The notes: a model not told the origin generated them from the letters alone. 64,000 nt of DNA from Secundilactobacillus odoratitofui DSM 19909 = JCM 15043 (GCF_001434895.1 NZ_AZEE01000028.1:62502-126501), one strand, 5' to 3'. Numbered from the stretch's first letter, positions 1 through 9,585 are shown. Made by a program: numbers and translations.

Positions 1-798
1 AGCGTCGGCAACAAAGTCAAAGTCGCCAACTGAAACGGCGCCGTCAGTGATGACCATGTCGTTTTCAGCGATTGCTTTTTTCAGTGCGGCCTTCAACAAG
101 TCCGTATCATCAATCAGTTGTTCGTAACTCGTAACTTCACCACCAGCTTCTGTGACCAACTGCTTGATCATTGGGCCGTTACTATTGTAGATTTTGCCAG
201 CTTGGAGTGGTTCATCTGGCTGCATTAATTCGGTACCAGTAGTGATAATTGCAACGCTTGGCCGTTTGTAGACCGTGACATTTTGAATGCCAAAGGCCGC
301 TAGAATTGCCAACCCGCCCGGATTAAGTTCAGTATCCTTGGCAATTAACTGGGCACCTTCAGCAAATTCAGTCCCCACTTCAGTGATATTCGAGTGTTTT
401 TCGGTTACTAACATTTTGACGTGATCGGGATCATCTTCTATTTCGCGAGTTTGCTCCAGCATGATTACCTTACCAGCGTTTTCAGGCACAAATGCTCCCG
501 TCATAATGCGGGCTGTTTCATTTTCACCCAGTGGACCGTCAAAGGTTGCACCGGCTGGAATATTGCCGACCACCTTGAAAACTTTAGGATAATTCTGGTC
601 ATCTTCGGCTCGAATGGCATAACCATCGTAACCAGAGCGGCGAAAATGTGGGTAGGCATATGGGGCCACTACGGCTTGCGCCAAGACACGGTGGTTCGCC
701 TCATCGACTGAAATCGTCTCTGTATCAGTGGTCACACTTAATGCGTTTAGTTTTGCTTGTGCTTCGTCAATTGAAATTGGGTATCGTCTAGTTAACAT
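1..798 (-). CDS. moeA: Molybdopterin molybdenumtransferase MoeA (3' end cut by window edge)
   Basis: MoeA inserts molybdate into adenylylated molybdopterin, the last step of molybdenum cofactor synthesis in the cytoplasm. I translated this frame by hand from an ATG at 798, with an AGGAGA ribosome binding site just upstream; 266 codons are visible of roughly 400. The N-terminal part reads as MoeA, with the stretch RRSGYDGYAIRAED near residue 45, an ITTGTEL motif and a glycine-rich TDGAVSVGDFD segment at the edge. The last usually reads TTGGVSVGDYD, so the second glycine appears to be alanine-shifted here. It is the last gene of a minus-strand run moeB-moaB-moeA that diverges from narGHJI, whose NarG subunit needs the cofactor. 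Confidence 0.93.
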   Translation of the reverse strand, partial: MLTRRYPISIDEAQAKLNALSVTTDTETISVDEANHRVLAQAVVAPYAYPHFRRSGYDGYAIRAEDDQNYPKVFKVVGNIPAGATFDGPLGENETARIMTGAFVPENAGKVIMLEQTREIEDDPDHVKMLVTEKHSNITEVGTEFAEGAQLIAKDTELNPGGLAILAAFGIQNVTVYKRPSVAIITTGTELMQPDEPLQAGKIYNSNGPMIKQLVTEAGGEVTSYEQLIDDTDLLKAALKKAIAENDMVITDGAVSVGDFDFVADA

Positions 799-815
799 TG
801 TTGGTCTCCTATTAT

Positions 816-1283
816 TTATTTACGTCGTTCAAAGAGAAGGTGTTCGTATTCCGGTAAAATGAGTGCCGTCATCGCAGTTTGGCAAGCGTTGGTGGAACCC
901 GGCAGACAGTAGCATAGCTGTTGACGTGTGTTAAAACCGGCAATGGCGCGGGAAGCTAACGCACGAGTGCCAACCTCTTTAAAGGATAGTTCACGAAAAG
1001 CTTCACCAAAACCATCAATTTGAGTTGGTATCAGTGGTGTCAAGGCGGGGATGGTGACGTCACGTATTGCAATGCCAGTCCCACCGTTAGTTAAAATCAT
1101 GTCTGGTGATTGTTGTTCAAACAGTAGAAATTGGGTTTGAATGTCAACTGCATCATCGATCACTACTTGGCGGTCCAAGACATTGACACCTTGTGATTTG
1201 AGCGCCGTTTCTAAGTACAGTCCCGATTTATCAGCGTTCAAATCACGGGTATCGCTAACGGTTAAAATCATGGCAGTTGTCAT
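816..1283 (-). CDS. moaB: MoaB/MogA-family molybdopterin adenylyltransferase
   Basis: MoaB/MogA proteins bind molybdopterin and adenylylate it before MoeA loads the metal. The 155-residue length is typical. The family's NGGTG substrate-binding motif is visible (TNGGTGIAIRDVT, near residue 90), as is LPGST near residue 130. I chose the ATG at 1283, about ten bases after an AGGAGG site. A TTG at 1289 would overlap moeB by four bases but is too close to that site. The gene lies 2 bp after moeB and 17 bp before moeA, so the three are one operon. Whether it acts as MoaB or MogA cannot be told from sequence; only one copy is in the window. Confidence 0.9.
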   Translation of the reverse strand: MTTAMILTVSDTRDLNADKSGLYLETALKSQGVNVLDRQVVIDDAVDIQTQFLLFEQQSPDMILTNGGTGIAIRDVTIPALTPLIPTQIDGFGEAFRELSFKEVGTRALASRAIAGFNTRQQLCYCLPGSTNACQTAMTALILPEYEHLLFERRK

Positions 1284-1285
1284 GT

Positions 1286-2317
1286 TCAAATCGCCTCCTG
1301 ATTAATGGTTGATGCCAGAGCCTGTTTCAGACTGGCATAAATGGGTTGCGCTTCATCTAAAGTTGGTACTCCATATAACAGTAGTTTGCCGTTTTTAAAT
1401 AAACTGACGGTGTAGTCTTGCCAGTTGAACGTGGTGAAACTTTTGAACTGACGGTTGGCAAGCTTGCGGTCATTTAACCAGTTGGCTAATTGATTGAGCG
1501 TTGGTGTATTGCTCATCTGGACGCTATAGGTTTGGGTGCCACAAAGCGTTGTCAACTGATCCGTAGTGTCATCAGCATCTAACGACCAATCATGGTGCTG
1601 GCAGACAGGACAATTAGTATTTTTGGTCACTTTAAAGGATTGCTGTGTTAGTTGCCAGTTATCGATTGTTACCAGTTGGTTAAAATTGACGCTTGAACGA
1701 TCAACAAAGTAGTGAAGCGCCAATGATACTTGTAGTCCGGAAATAATCGGAATGAGTGCTGTATTGACGCCAATCAAGTCACAATCAGTTTGCTTGAGCG
1801 CTTCGAGATTGGGGTAAAGGCAGTTTAAACAAGCATGCTGGTTTGGCGAAACGGCCATGACGCTGCCAAAGGTACCCGCACAGCTGGCAAAAATGAAATC
1901 GAACCGATTATTGAGGGCTGCTTTATTAAGTAAATCACGGGTTCGAAAATTATCCAAACAGTCGAGGACTAAGTCAAAGTCTAGGTTAGACAGGTGCTCG
2001 CCACTTAATGGTTCAGGGTAGATGTCAATTGTGACGGTGTGATCGATTGCCAGCAAGTGTTGCTTGGCGGCTTCCACCTTAAACTGTCCATTTGCCACAT
2101 CAGCTTCTGTAAAGAGCGCTTGGCGTTGCAAGTTAGTGGTTGAAACAACGTCGGGGTCAACTAATATCAAATGGTGGACACCTGCGCGAACCAGTTGGCT
2201 GGCGGTGTAACTGCCCAACGCGCCAACGCCAGCAATCAAGACAGTGGCGTTGCTGATGTTTTGCTGACCAAGCTTTCCAATGACTTTGACGCGTTCTTGT
2301 CGATCGTAACGGTTCAT
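1286..2317 (-). CDS. moeB: MoeB/ThiF-family E1-like sulfur-carrier adenylyltransferase
   Basis: These enzymes adenylylate the C-terminal Gly-Gly of a sulfur carrier, here most likely MoaD (34507-34752), so that it can be thiocarboxylated for molybdopterin synthase. The 343-residue protein has the nucleotide-binding GVGALGS at residues 30-36, the DNFRTR segment near 122-127, and two zinc-binding CxxC pairs (163-166 and 236-239). Cys179 lies in the CDLIGVNTALIP stretch that matches the family's catalytic-cysteine region. The ATG at 2317 follows an AAGGAG site. It is the first gene of the minus-strand moe operon and diverges from narG. ThiF is an alternative, but the Moco context favours MoeB. 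Confidence 0.9.
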   Translation of the reverse strand: MNRYDRQERVKVIGKLGQQNISNATVLIAGVGALGSYTASQLVRAGVHHLILVDPDVVSTTNLQRQALFTEADVANGQFKVEAAKQHLLAIDHTVTIDIYPEPLSGEHLSNLDFDLVLDCLDNFRTRDLLNKAALNNRFDFIFASCAGTFGSVMAVSPNQHACLNCLYPNLEALKQTDCDLIGVNTALIPIISGLQVSLALHYFVDRSSVNFNQLVTIDNWQLTQQSFKVTKNTNCPVCQHHDWSLDADDTTDQLTTLCGTQTYSVQMSNTPTLNQLANWLNDRKLANRQFKSFTTFNWQDYTVSLFKNGKLLLYGVPTLDEAQPIYASLKQALASTINQEAI

Positions 2318-2446
2318 GTTGGGGCTCCTTTCTGGGTTTATTTCAATAGTATTGTGTTTTTAAATTTTTGGGGGAAGTGTCGGATGGTTGTTAGTCACCG
2401 GATTCTTTGTGAAGTGTTTCGCTGGTGGCTTGACTAAACGTGCGCC

Positions 2447-2547
2447 ACCAAGCAGAGACTTGCATATAGTGAGCTTTGCCCGCAGTCCCACAAAGTTCGC
2501 GGAACCACGGGCAAAGCTCACTATATTTCAGTCTCTAACCGCTTGGT
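2447..2547. repeat. Long hairpin repeat, copy 1
   Basis: This intergenic palindrome has a 19-bp perfect inner stem (2464-2482 with 2508-2526) and a conserved outer end, AGAGACTTGCA on the left and CAGTCTCTAA on the right. Outside that, ACCAAGC pairs with GCTTGGT. The loop contains AAAGTTCGCGG. A second hairpin at 31435-31531, read on the opposite strand, has the same outer ends and an AAGTTCGGG loop but an unrelated inner arm. It lies between the divergent moeB and narG operons, upstream of the candidate operators, and has no T-tract of a terminator. Confidence 0.8.
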
Positions 2548-2563
2548 TCTGCACTCTGAAATA

Positions 2564-2577
2564 TAGGACTTTCCCTA
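2564..2577. promoter_or_regulatory. Candidate NreC-type operator, narG distal site
   Basis: The 14-bp dyad TAGGACTTTCCCTA differs at one base from TAGGG-N4-CCCTA, the consensus known for the staphylococcal nitrate regulator NreC. It lies 121 bp before the narG start and exactly 50 bp (about five helical turns) from the proximal site. No nreABC genes are in the window, so the cognate regulator is inferred. Confidence 0.5.
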
Positions 2578-2613
2578 GTCGAAGTATACCAAGTCACATG
2601 CTAATCTTGATAT

Positions 2614-2627
2614 TAGGGAAATGGCTT
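2614..2627 (+). promoter_or_regulatory. Candidate NreC-type operator, narG proximal site
   Basis: The left half TAGGG-AAAT is perfect and the right half is degenerate (GGCTT). The extended 19-bp sequence at 2611-2629 closely matches stretches before sufC (26027-26045) and moaE (34017-34035). The downstream sequence has only poor -35 and -10 candidates, which fits a promoter that needs an activator. It is about 70 bp before the GTG start. Confidence 0.5.
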
Positions 2628-2697
2628 ACTTTTAGATTTACCAGTTCTCGGAAAGTAATGCACCATTGATTTCGAACACAGAGGAGGTCGCAGAAAA

Positions 2698-5600
2698 GTG
2701 AAAAAATCCCGCTTTTTTAACCGCGTTGAAAAATTCAATGGGACCTTCACTCAGCTAGAAGAACACAATCGTCGCTGGGAGAAGCTCTACCGTCAACGCT
2801 GGGCACATGATAAAGTTGTTCGGACAACTCACGGTGTTAACTGTACGGGGTCTTGTAGCTGGAATGTTTATGTCAAACAAGGGGTGATCACTTGGGAACA
2901 TCAAGCAACGGATTATCCTGAGTGTGGCGCCAACATGCCTGGTTACGAACCACGTGGGTGTCCTAGAGGGGCTAGTTTTTCGTGGTACGAATACAGCCCA
3001 GTTCGGATTAAATATCCTTATATTCGTGGCAAGCTATGGCAACTTTGGACGGATGCTAAAAAGCAATATGACAACCCAATTGATGCTTGGGGCAGTATTG
3101 TTGAGGATCCAGAAAAAAACGCAACTTACAAAGCTGCGCGTGGCCATGGTGGCATGGTTCGGGTTCACCGACCAGAGGCGTTGGAACTCATTTCAGCGCA
3201 GTTGTTGTACACCATTAAGGCCTATGGACCAGATCGGATTGCCGGCTTCACGCCAATTCCAGCCATGTCCATGATGAGTTATGCTTCCGGCGCCCGGTTC
3301 ATTTCGTTACTTGGTGGTGAAATGCTGAGCTTCTATGACTGGTATGCTGATTTACCACCTGCATCTCCTCAAATCTGGGGCGAACAAACGGATGTGCCTG
3401 AATCAGCCGACTGGTATAACAGCCAGTACATCATGATGTGGGGGTCAAACGTGCCGTTAACTCGGACCCCAGATGCTCACTTTATGACTGAATCACGTTA
3501 CCACGGTGCTAAAATCGTGGCCGTCAGTCCTGATTACGCTGAAAACGTTAAGTTTGCTGATAACTGGTTAGCACCAAACCCAGGGACTGACGCTGCTTTG
3601 GCTCAAGGTATGACACATGTGATCTTAAATGAGTATTACCAAGAAAAAGACGTGCCGGAATTCCGAAACTACGTCAAGCAATACACCGATTTACCATTCT
3701 TGATCACGTTACAGCCAAGTGCTGCTAATGATGAAGATTACACGTCAGACAGATTTGTTCGGATTTCAGATTTAACCAATGAAGCCATCGAAAATGCTGA
3801 GTGGAAGCCAGTTGTCTTTGATGCTAACCAACAAAAAATCGTGGTACCAAATGGGACCATGGGCCAACGTTGGGAGGCTGGTAAACAATGGAACTTAACC
3901 TTGAAGGATGCAGATGGTAATGCAATTGATCCAGAACTATCCATTAAAGCAGACCAACAAGTGACGGTTGATTTTCCGACCTTTGATAACGCTGGTAACG
4001 GCGTCTTAAAGCGCCATATTAATGCTAAAAAGCTAACGTTTGCTGATGGTAGCGAACACTTCGTAACCACTGTATTTGACCTCATGATGAGCCAATACGG
4101 TATCAAACGCGATGCCAACGATGACTTAGCGGCTAAGGGCTATGACGATGCCGACAGCTTCTACACACCGGCCTGGCAAGAAAAGGTCACCGGCGTTAAA
4201 CAAAGTCTCGTGGTTCAAATTGCCCGCGAATTTGCTCAAAACGCGCTAGATACTGGTGGTAAGACCATGGTCATCATGGGTGCCGGGATCAACCACTGGT
4301 TCAATTCAGATATGACGTATCGTGCCATTATTAATAACTTGATTCTTTGTGGCTGTGAAGGCGTGCAAGGTGGTGGCTGGGCTCACTACGTTGGTCAAGA
4401 AAAGCTACGTCCTCAAGAAGGTTGGGCGACCATTGCCTTTGCCAATGACTGGCAAAAGGGTGGTGCACGTCAACAAAACGGGACTTCATTCTTCTACTTT
4501 GCTTCTGACCAATGGAAGTATGACGAGCTAGATAACAAGGCACTCAAATCACTAGTTGCCAAATCGTCTCACAGTTACGACCACACTGCCGATTACAACG
4601 AATTAGCCATTCGGCTCGGTTGGTTACCCTCATACCCACAATTCGACCGTAGCAACTTGTCGTTTAGTGAGCAATATGGTACCACCGATATTGCTGAAAT
4701 TAGTCAAAAAGTGGTTGAAGAGTTGAAGGCTGGTAGTTTACACTTTGCCGCTGAAAACCCTGACGCTAAGCAAAACTCACCGAAGAGTCTGTTCATCTGG
4801 CGTTCAAACCTGTTTACCAGTTCTGGTAAGGGTCAAGAGTACTTCATGAAGCATTTGCTCGGAACTGAAAACGGTTTATTGGCTAAAACTAACGAACGCA
4901 ACAAACCTGAAGAAATGGTTTGGAACGATGATACGATTACCGGTAAGCTGGATCTGGTTATTGACATGGACTTCCGGATGGTTGCAACGCCAATGTACTC
5001 TGACGTGATTTTGCCCGCCGCAACCTGGTACGAAAAAGAAGATTTGTCTTCTACTGATATGCACCCATTCATTCACCCATTTAATGCAGCAATCAGTCCA
5101 ATGTGGGAATCAAAGAGTGACTGGCAACAGTTCAAGACTTTAGCGAAGACTTTCTCAGGCATGGCCAAGAAGTACTACGCTGAACCACAGTACGATTTGA
5201 AGACCCAACCACTAGGCCACGATTCCAAGGGTGAAATCACGCAGCCAATGGGTGTCATCAAAGACTGGAAGAAGGGTGAAATCGAACCAATTCCTGGTAA
5301 GACTATGCCATCATTAGCCTTGATCAAACGTGATTACACTGCTGTTTACGACAAATACGTTGCTTTAGGGCCAAACGCTCGAGGCAAGGTCGGCGGTGAA
5401 GGTTACGCCTATGATGTTTCGCCGGAGTATGATGAACTCAAAGACATGCTGGGGACGTTCGACCGTGGTGCTAATGAAGGCTGCCCTAAATTGGATGAAG
5501 ATAAGAACGTTTGTGAAGCAATTTTGCATCTATCAAGTACTTCAAACGGTCACGTGGCTGTCAAAGCTTGGCATAATGCTGAAGAAATTACCGGTCAAAA

Positions 5601-6372
5601 GCTCAGTGATATTCCGGCTGGCCGTGCAGAAGACCAGATGACGTTCAAGAACATTACTGCTCAACCGGCAGAAGCTATTCCAACGCCAATCTTTACCTCA
5701 TCGAAGCATGATGGTGATCGTTATTCACCATTTACGGTGAACATCGAGCGCTTAGTGCCATTTAGAACCTTAACTGGTCGTCAACAGTTCTTCTTGGATC
5801 ACGAAATTTTCCAAGAGTATGGTGAATCCTTAGCCAGTTATAAGCCAACGTTGCCACCACAAGTTATGGCCCCAACGGATACAGAAGTGGCCCCCGCTGA
5901 AGATGGTCAAGAATTGACGTTGCGTTACATGACGCCTCATGGTAAGTGGAACATCCACACCATGTACTACGATAACTTGGAAATGCTCACATTGTTCCGT
6001 GGCGGTCCAAACGTCTGGCTCAGTCCTGTTGATGCCGATAAGATTGGCATTAAAGATAACGACTGGTTGGAAATTTATAACCGTAATGGGGTTGTGACCT
6101 GTCGTGCGGTGGTTTCACACCGGATGCCAGCGGGTTCAATGTACATGTACCATGCTCAAGACATGCAGATTCAAGAACCACTGTCGACCATTACAGGGAA
6201 CCGTGGTGGGTCGCACAACGCACCAACGCAGATTCACGTTAAGCCAACCCAAATGGTCGGTGGGTATGCACAATTGAGCTACGCATTTAACTACTACGGC
6301 CCAATCGGGAACCAACGTGACTTGTACGTCAATGTTCGCAAGTTAAAGAAGGTGAACTGGAATGAAGATTAA
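2698..6372 (+). CDS. narG: Respiratory nitrate reductase alpha subunit NarG
   Basis: NarG is the molybdenum-bis-MGD catalytic subunit that reduces nitrate to nitrite at the cytoplasmic face of the membrane. The 1224-residue length matches the family. The N-terminal FS0 iron-sulfur site has the NarG-type ligands His45, Cys49, Cys53 and Cys88. The expected molybdenum-ligand aspartate lies in SFYDWYADLPPASP (Asp214). The start is GTG, eight or nine bases after GAGGAGGT; there is no twin-arginine leader, as expected for a cytoplasm-facing Nar enzyme. It is the first gene of narGHJI and overlaps narH by 11 bp. Two candidate NreC-type operators lie upstream. Confidence 0.98.
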   Translation: MKKSRFFNRVEKFNGTFTQLEEHNRRWEKLYRQRWAHDKVVRTTHGVNCTGSCSWNVYVKQGVITWEHQATDYPECGANMPGYEPRGCPRGASFSWYEYSPVRIKYPYIRGKLWQLWTDAKKQYDNPIDAWGSIVEDPEKNATYKAARGHGGMVRVHRPEALELISAQLLYTIKAYGPDRIAGFTPIPAMSMMSYASGARFISLLGGEMLSFYDWYADLPPASPQIWGEQTDVPESADWYNSQYIMMWGSNVPLTRTPDAHFMTESRYHGAKIVAVSPDYAENVKFADNWLAPNPGTDAALAQGMTHVILNEYYQEKDVPEFRNYVKQYTDLPFLITLQPSAANDEDYTSDRFVRISDLTNEAIENAEWKPVVFDANQQKIVVPNGTMGQRWEAGKQWNLTLKDADGNAIDPELSIKADQQVTVDFPTFDNAGNGVLKRHINAKKLTFADGSEHFVTTVFDLMMSQYGIKRDANDDLAAKGYDDADSFYTPAWQEKVTGVKQSLVVQIAREFAQNALDTGGKTMVIMGAGINHWFNSDMTYRAIINNLILCGCEGVQGGGWAHYVGQEKLRPQEGWATIAFANDWQKGGARQQNGTSFFYFASDQWKYDELDNKALKSLVAKSSHSYDHTADYNELAIRLGWLPSYPQFDRSNLSFSEQYGTTDIAEISQKVVEELKAGSLHFAAENPDAKQNSPKSLFIWRSNLFTSSGKGQEYFMKHLLGTENGLLAKTNERNKPEEMVWNDDTITGKLDLVIDMDFRMVATPMYSDVILPAATWYEKEDLSSTDMHPFIHPFNAAISPMWESKSDWQQFKTLAKTFSGMAKKYYAEPQYDLKTQPLGHDSKGEITQPMGVIKDWKKGEIEPIPGKTMPSLALIKRDYTAVYDKYVALGPNARGKVGGEGYAYDVSPEYDELKDMLGTFDRGANEGCPKLDEDKNVCEAILHLSSTSNGHVAVKAWHNAEEITGQKLSDIPAGRAEDQMTFKNITAQPAEAIPTPIFTSSKHDGDRYSPFTVNIERLVPFRTLTGRQQFFLDHEIFQEYGESLASYKPTLPPQVMAPTDTEVAPAEDGQELTLRYMTPHGKWNIHTMYYDNLEMLTLFRGGPNVWLSPVDADKIGIKDNDWLEIYNRNGVVTCRAVVSHRMPAGSMYMYHAQDMQIQEPLSTITGNRGGSHNAPTQIHVKPTQMVGGYAQLSYAFNYYGPIGNQRDLYVNVRKLKKVNWNED

Positions 6373-7921
6373 AGCCCAAATCGGAATGGTGCTCAACCTG
6401 GATAAGTGTATTGGGTGTCACACCTGTTCCGTAACGTGTAAAAATACCTGGACCAACCGTCCGGGTGCTGAATATATGTGGTTTAATAACGTTGAAACTA
6501 AGCCAGGGGTTGGGTTCCCTAAACGCTGGGAAGATGAAAGTCACTACAAGGGTGGCTGGGAATTGAACAGCAAAGGTAAACTACAACTCAAGGCTGGTAA
6601 CAAGATCAACAAGGTGGCCCTGGGTAAGATTTTTTGGAACCCCGACATGCCTGAACTTGATGATTATTACGAACCATGGACCTATGATTATCAAACACTG
6701 TTCGGTGCTGAACGTAAGCACCAACCAGTGGCCCGTGCGAAATCACAAATCACTGGCTTGAACATGGACCTAAAAACGGGTCCTAACTGGGACGATGATT
6801 TGGCAGGCTCACCGGAATATTTCAAGCAAGATCCGAACATGGACAAGATTGAAACTGACATTAAGGCGAACTTTGAGTCAGCTTTCATGATGTATTTACC
6901 ACGACTATGTGAGCACTGTTTGAACGCACCTTGTGTTGCTTCTTGCCCTTCAGGCGCCATGTATAAGCGTGACGAGGACGGTATCGTCTTGGTTGACCAA
7001 GAACGTTGTCGTGGCTGGCGCTTTTGTATGACTGGCTGCCCTTACAAGAAGGTCTACTTTAACTGGAAGACCAACAAGGCTGAAAAATGTACGTTCTGCT
7101 ATCCACGAATCGAAGAAGGCGAACCAACCGTCTGCTCCGAAACCTGTGTTGGCCGAATTCGCTACATTGGTGCCATGTTATACGATGCTGACCGCGTTGA
7201 AGCTGCTGCTGAAACCGAAGACGAAAGCAAGCTCTACGAAGCCCAATTGGACTTATTCTTGGATCCTAACGACCCAGAAATCGTTGAACAAGCCTTAGCA
7301 GATGGTATCACGGAAGAAATGATTGAAGCGGCTCAAAAGTCACCAATCTACCGCATGGCAGTTGAAGAAAAAATTGCCTTCCCATTGCATCCAGAATACC
7401 GGACGATGCCAATGGTTTGGTACATTCCTCCTTTGAGCCCAATCATGAGCTACTTTGAAGGCCGCGATTCAATTAAGGATCCTGAGATGATTTTCCCAGG
7501 TATCGATGAAATGCGGGTGCCCGTTGACTACCTGGCCAGCTTACTGACTGGTGGTAACGTGGACGCAATCAAGTACGCACTTTACAAGTTAGCTATGATG
7601 CGGTTGTATATGCGCGCACAAACTAGTGGCAAGGACTTTGATACCAGCAAGTTAGACCGCGTTGATTTGACTGAAGGCACCGCTACGAGTCTGTATCGCT
7701 TACTTGCTATCGCCAAGTACGAGGATCGTTTCGTTATTCCAAGAAGTCACAAGGAACATTTCGAAGACGTCCAAAGTGAACAGGGTGGTTTAGGCTACGA
7801 TGAATGTGAAGGCTGTTCATTAGCACCACAACACGGCTCAATGTTCAAGAAGGCCGAAGCTGGTGAATCGACCAACCAGATTTACGCAGAAAGTTTCTAT
7901 GGGGGGATTTGGCGTGATTAA
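6362..7921 (+). CDS. narH: Nitrate reductase beta subunit NarH
   Basis: NarH carries the four iron-sulfur clusters that pass electrons from the NarI hemes to NarG. The 519-residue protein has four cysteine groups in order: CIGCHTCSVTC (Cys16/19/22/26), CEHCLNAPCVASCP (near 178-191), CRGWRFCMTGCP (near 211-222, with the Trp typical of the 3Fe-4S site) and CTFC...CSETC (near 238-260). It starts inside the end of narG and its stop lies inside the narJ start, so the operon is translationally coupled. Confidence 0.98.
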   Translation: MKIKAQIGMVLNLDKCIGCHTCSVTCKNTWTNRPGAEYMWFNNVETKPGVGFPKRWEDESHYKGGWELNSKGKLQLKAGNKINKVALGKIFWNPDMPELDDYYEPWTYDYQTLFGAERKHQPVARAKSQITGLNMDLKTGPNWDDDLAGSPEYFKQDPNMDKIETDIKANFESAFMMYLPRLCEHCLNAPCVASCPSGAMYKRDEDGIVLVDQERCRGWRFCMTGCPYKKVYFNWKTNKAEKCTFCYPRIEEGEPTVCSETCVGRIRYIGAMLYDADRVEAAAETEDESKLYEAQLDLFLDPNDPEIVEQALADGITEEMIEAAQKSPIYRMAVEEKIAFPLHPEYRTMPMVWYIPPLSPIMSYFEGRDSIKDPEMIFPGIDEMRVPVDYLASLLTGGNVDAIKYALYKLAMMRLYMRAQTSGKDFDTSKLDRVDLTEGTATSLYRLLAIAKYEDRFVIPRSHKEHFEDVQSEQGGLGYDECEGCSLAPQHGSMFKKAEAGESTNQIYAESFYGGIWRD

Positions 7922-8486
7922 TTTTGATCAATTACACGCGCTTTCCGAGGCCTTCGTGGATCTTTCCCGGTTTGTTGACTATCCAGACGAAGAGACGTTT
8001 AACGACGAATCTTACGATGACTTTGTTAAACATTATCCGGAAACCGCGCAAAAACCACAGCTGATGGCAGTCATTGATGAACTCCGTCAAGATGACTTGC
8101 TGAAGCAACAAGCACATTATTCTAACTTGTTTGAAATGAACAAGCGCTACACACTGTATATGAGTTACTACAAGATGACTGATTCCCGGGAACGGGGTAC
8201 TATTTTGGCCAAGCTTAAGATGCTGTACGAGATGTTTGGCGTGACTATCGACGGCAACGAACTCGCTGACTTTTTGCCAATGTTACTCGAATTTTTAGCT
8301 TTCGGTAGCTTTGACAATGATCCACGGCGGCAAGACCTTAAGTTGGCTTTTCAGGTCATCGAGGATGGAACCTATGAGTTGCTGAAAAACGCAGCGGCTG
8401 ATATTGACGATCCATACTTCAGATTAATTCAAATCATCAGAGAAGAACTCAAGAGCTGTGTCGAAGTGGAGGTGGAAGCCAAATGA
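7914..8486 (+). CDS. narJ: Nitrate reductase assembly chaperone NarJ
   Basis: NarJ is the dedicated cytoplasmic chaperone that holds apo-NarGH until the molybdenum cofactor is inserted and the enzyme docks on NarI. The 190-residue acidic, helical protein has the size and position expected. I chose the GTG at 7914, preceded by a G-rich site at 7901-7907. An upstream ATG at 7863 would put an extra 17 residues inside narH and has no ribosome binding site. The gene overlaps the narH end by 8 bp and narI by 4 bp. The call rests mainly on operon position plus the helical composition; motifs in this family are weak. Confidence 0.92.
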   Translation: MINFDQLHALSEAFVDLSRFVDYPDEETFNDESYDDFVKHYPETAQKPQLMAVIDELRQDDLLKQQAHYSNLFEMNKRYTLYMSYYKMTDSRERGTILAKLKMLYEMFGVTIDGNELADFLPMLLEFLAFGSFDNDPRRQDLKLAFQVIEDGTYELLKNAAADIDDPYFRLIQIIREELKSCVEVEVEAK

Positions 8487-9169
8487 GTGACTTTGGTTCG
8501 ATTTTACTTTGGGTGATTTACCCGTACGCCATGTTGTTATCCTTCGTCTTCGGCACCATCATCCGTTTCGGTTGGTTCCGTGGCGGTATCACCGCCGTTT
8601 CTAGTGAAATGCTTGAGAAACGTAAGTTGATGGTGGGAAGCCTAGTCTTTCACGTCGGGATTATTCTGGCCTTCTTCGGTCACATTTTGGGGATTTTAAT
8701 TCCTAAAACCTGGACGGCGTTCTTCGGTATTTCTGACGAAACCTATCATATTTTTGGGTCATTAATGATGGGGACTGGTGCCGGGTTGCTGGCGCTGGCT
8801 GGTATAATCATCCTAACTTACCGGCGTTTTAGTAATCCACGGGTGTTCTTGACCAGTTCGTGGAGTGACTTGGTGGTTAACGTGGCGTTGTTGATCACGA
8901 TTATTTTGGGGTTAGCCTCAACTATTTCTAGTGGGTTTGTGGAATTTGATTACCGCTCAACGTTATCAGTTTGGGCCCGGTCATTGTTCTACCTCCACCC
9001 ACAGTGGCAATTGATGGCTACCGTGCCTTGGATCTATAAAATCCACGTGATTTGTGGATTCGCCATCTTCGGGTTCTTCCCTTATACCCGATTGATCCAC
9101 GCACTGACCTTACCTTGGCAGTATATTTTCCGTCGGTTTATTGTTTATCGGCGTCGGCCAAGATATTAA
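8483..9169 (+). CDS. narI: Nitrate reductase gamma subunit NarI (cytochrome b)
   Basis: NarI anchors the complex in the membrane, binds two b-type hemes and oxidises menaquinol. The 228-residue protein has five hydrophobic segments. The heme-ligand histidines are visible as two pairs: His57/His67 (FHVGIILAFFGH) and His188/His206 (KIHVICGF...RLIHA). It overlaps narJ by ATGA and is followed by a terminator at 9191-9217. Lactobacilli generally do not make heme, so activity probably depends on heme taken up from outside. The polyprenyl synthase at 22129 could supply a quinone side chain. Confidence 0.97.
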   Translation: MSDFGSILLWVIYPYAMLLSFVFGTIIRFGWFRGGITAVSSEMLEKRKLMVGSLVFHVGIILAFFGHILGILIPKTWTAFFGISDETYHIFGSLMMGTGAGLLALAGIIILTYRRFSNPRVFLTSSWSDLVVNVALLITIILGLASTISSGFVEFDYRSTLSVWARSLFYLHPQWQLMATVPWIYKIHVICGFAIFGFFPYTRLIHALTLPWQYIFRRFIVYRRRPRY

Positions 9170-9190
9170 ATTGTAAATGATTTGTTGAAG

Positions 9191-9217
9191 CAGGCTTGAT
9201 GATGAGCCTGTTTTTTT
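9191..9217 (+). terminator. Rho-independent terminator of narGHJI
   Basis: The stem CAGGCT/AGCCTG with an 8-nt loop is followed by seven T residues. It lies 22 bp after the narI stop. Confidence 0.85.
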
Positions 9218-9585
9218 ATTGCTTTGAAAATCATAAATGGAAACGATTCTTAAAATATACCCGAAACTAAACAAAAAATTTAATTAACAGAACAAACAAA
9301 TTAAATTAATAACATAATACGTTAAAGGTATAGTAAAATAGCTACAAAGACTATTACCGTCAAATGCTCCGATACTAATTTTTGGCCCAGAGACTGGCAC
9401 TGGTTCATACGGCAACAGTTTATAGCGTTACAAAGCATGATGTTTACTATACTTCTCATGGAACAAACTATCTACACAAGGCCTTACGTCATGCAAATTC
9501 GGCGAGTAAACTTTATCATTCCGCAATTAAAATTCGAAAATATCGAATAATAAAAATGCATATTTGATTAGTCATAGGTGAGAAA
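9218..9585. other. AT-rich intergenic stretch, no supported gene
   Basis: The base composition drops to strongly AT-rich after the nar terminator. A 61-codon open frame (9382-9567) starts at TTG without a ribosome binding site; I do not regard it as a gene. No hairpin with a T-tract was seen. Confidence 0.5.

Noticed and set aside
421-711. Open frame of 96 residues on plus inside moeA
   Set aside because: It lies opposite the moeA coding strand, has no ribosome binding site and no recognisable motif; moeA explains the region.
2447-2547. Considered a transcription terminator for moeB/narG
   Set aside because: It lies upstream of both divergent genes and lacks T tracts; the shared ends with the 31.5-kb copy point to a repeat family.
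4331-4543. Several antisense frames inside narG, narH, suf and other genes
   Set aside because: They follow the codon pattern of the real genes in other frames and have no starts or motifs of their own.
7863-7913. Upstream ATG for narJ
   Set aside because: It would add 17 residues inside narH without a ribosome binding site; GTG 7914 has a good site and normal overlap.
9382-9567. Open frame of 61 residues after the nar terminator
   Set aside because: TTG start without a ribosome binding site, odd composition (His/Tyr-rich) and no motif. It may be a fragment of a lost gene but cannot be supported.
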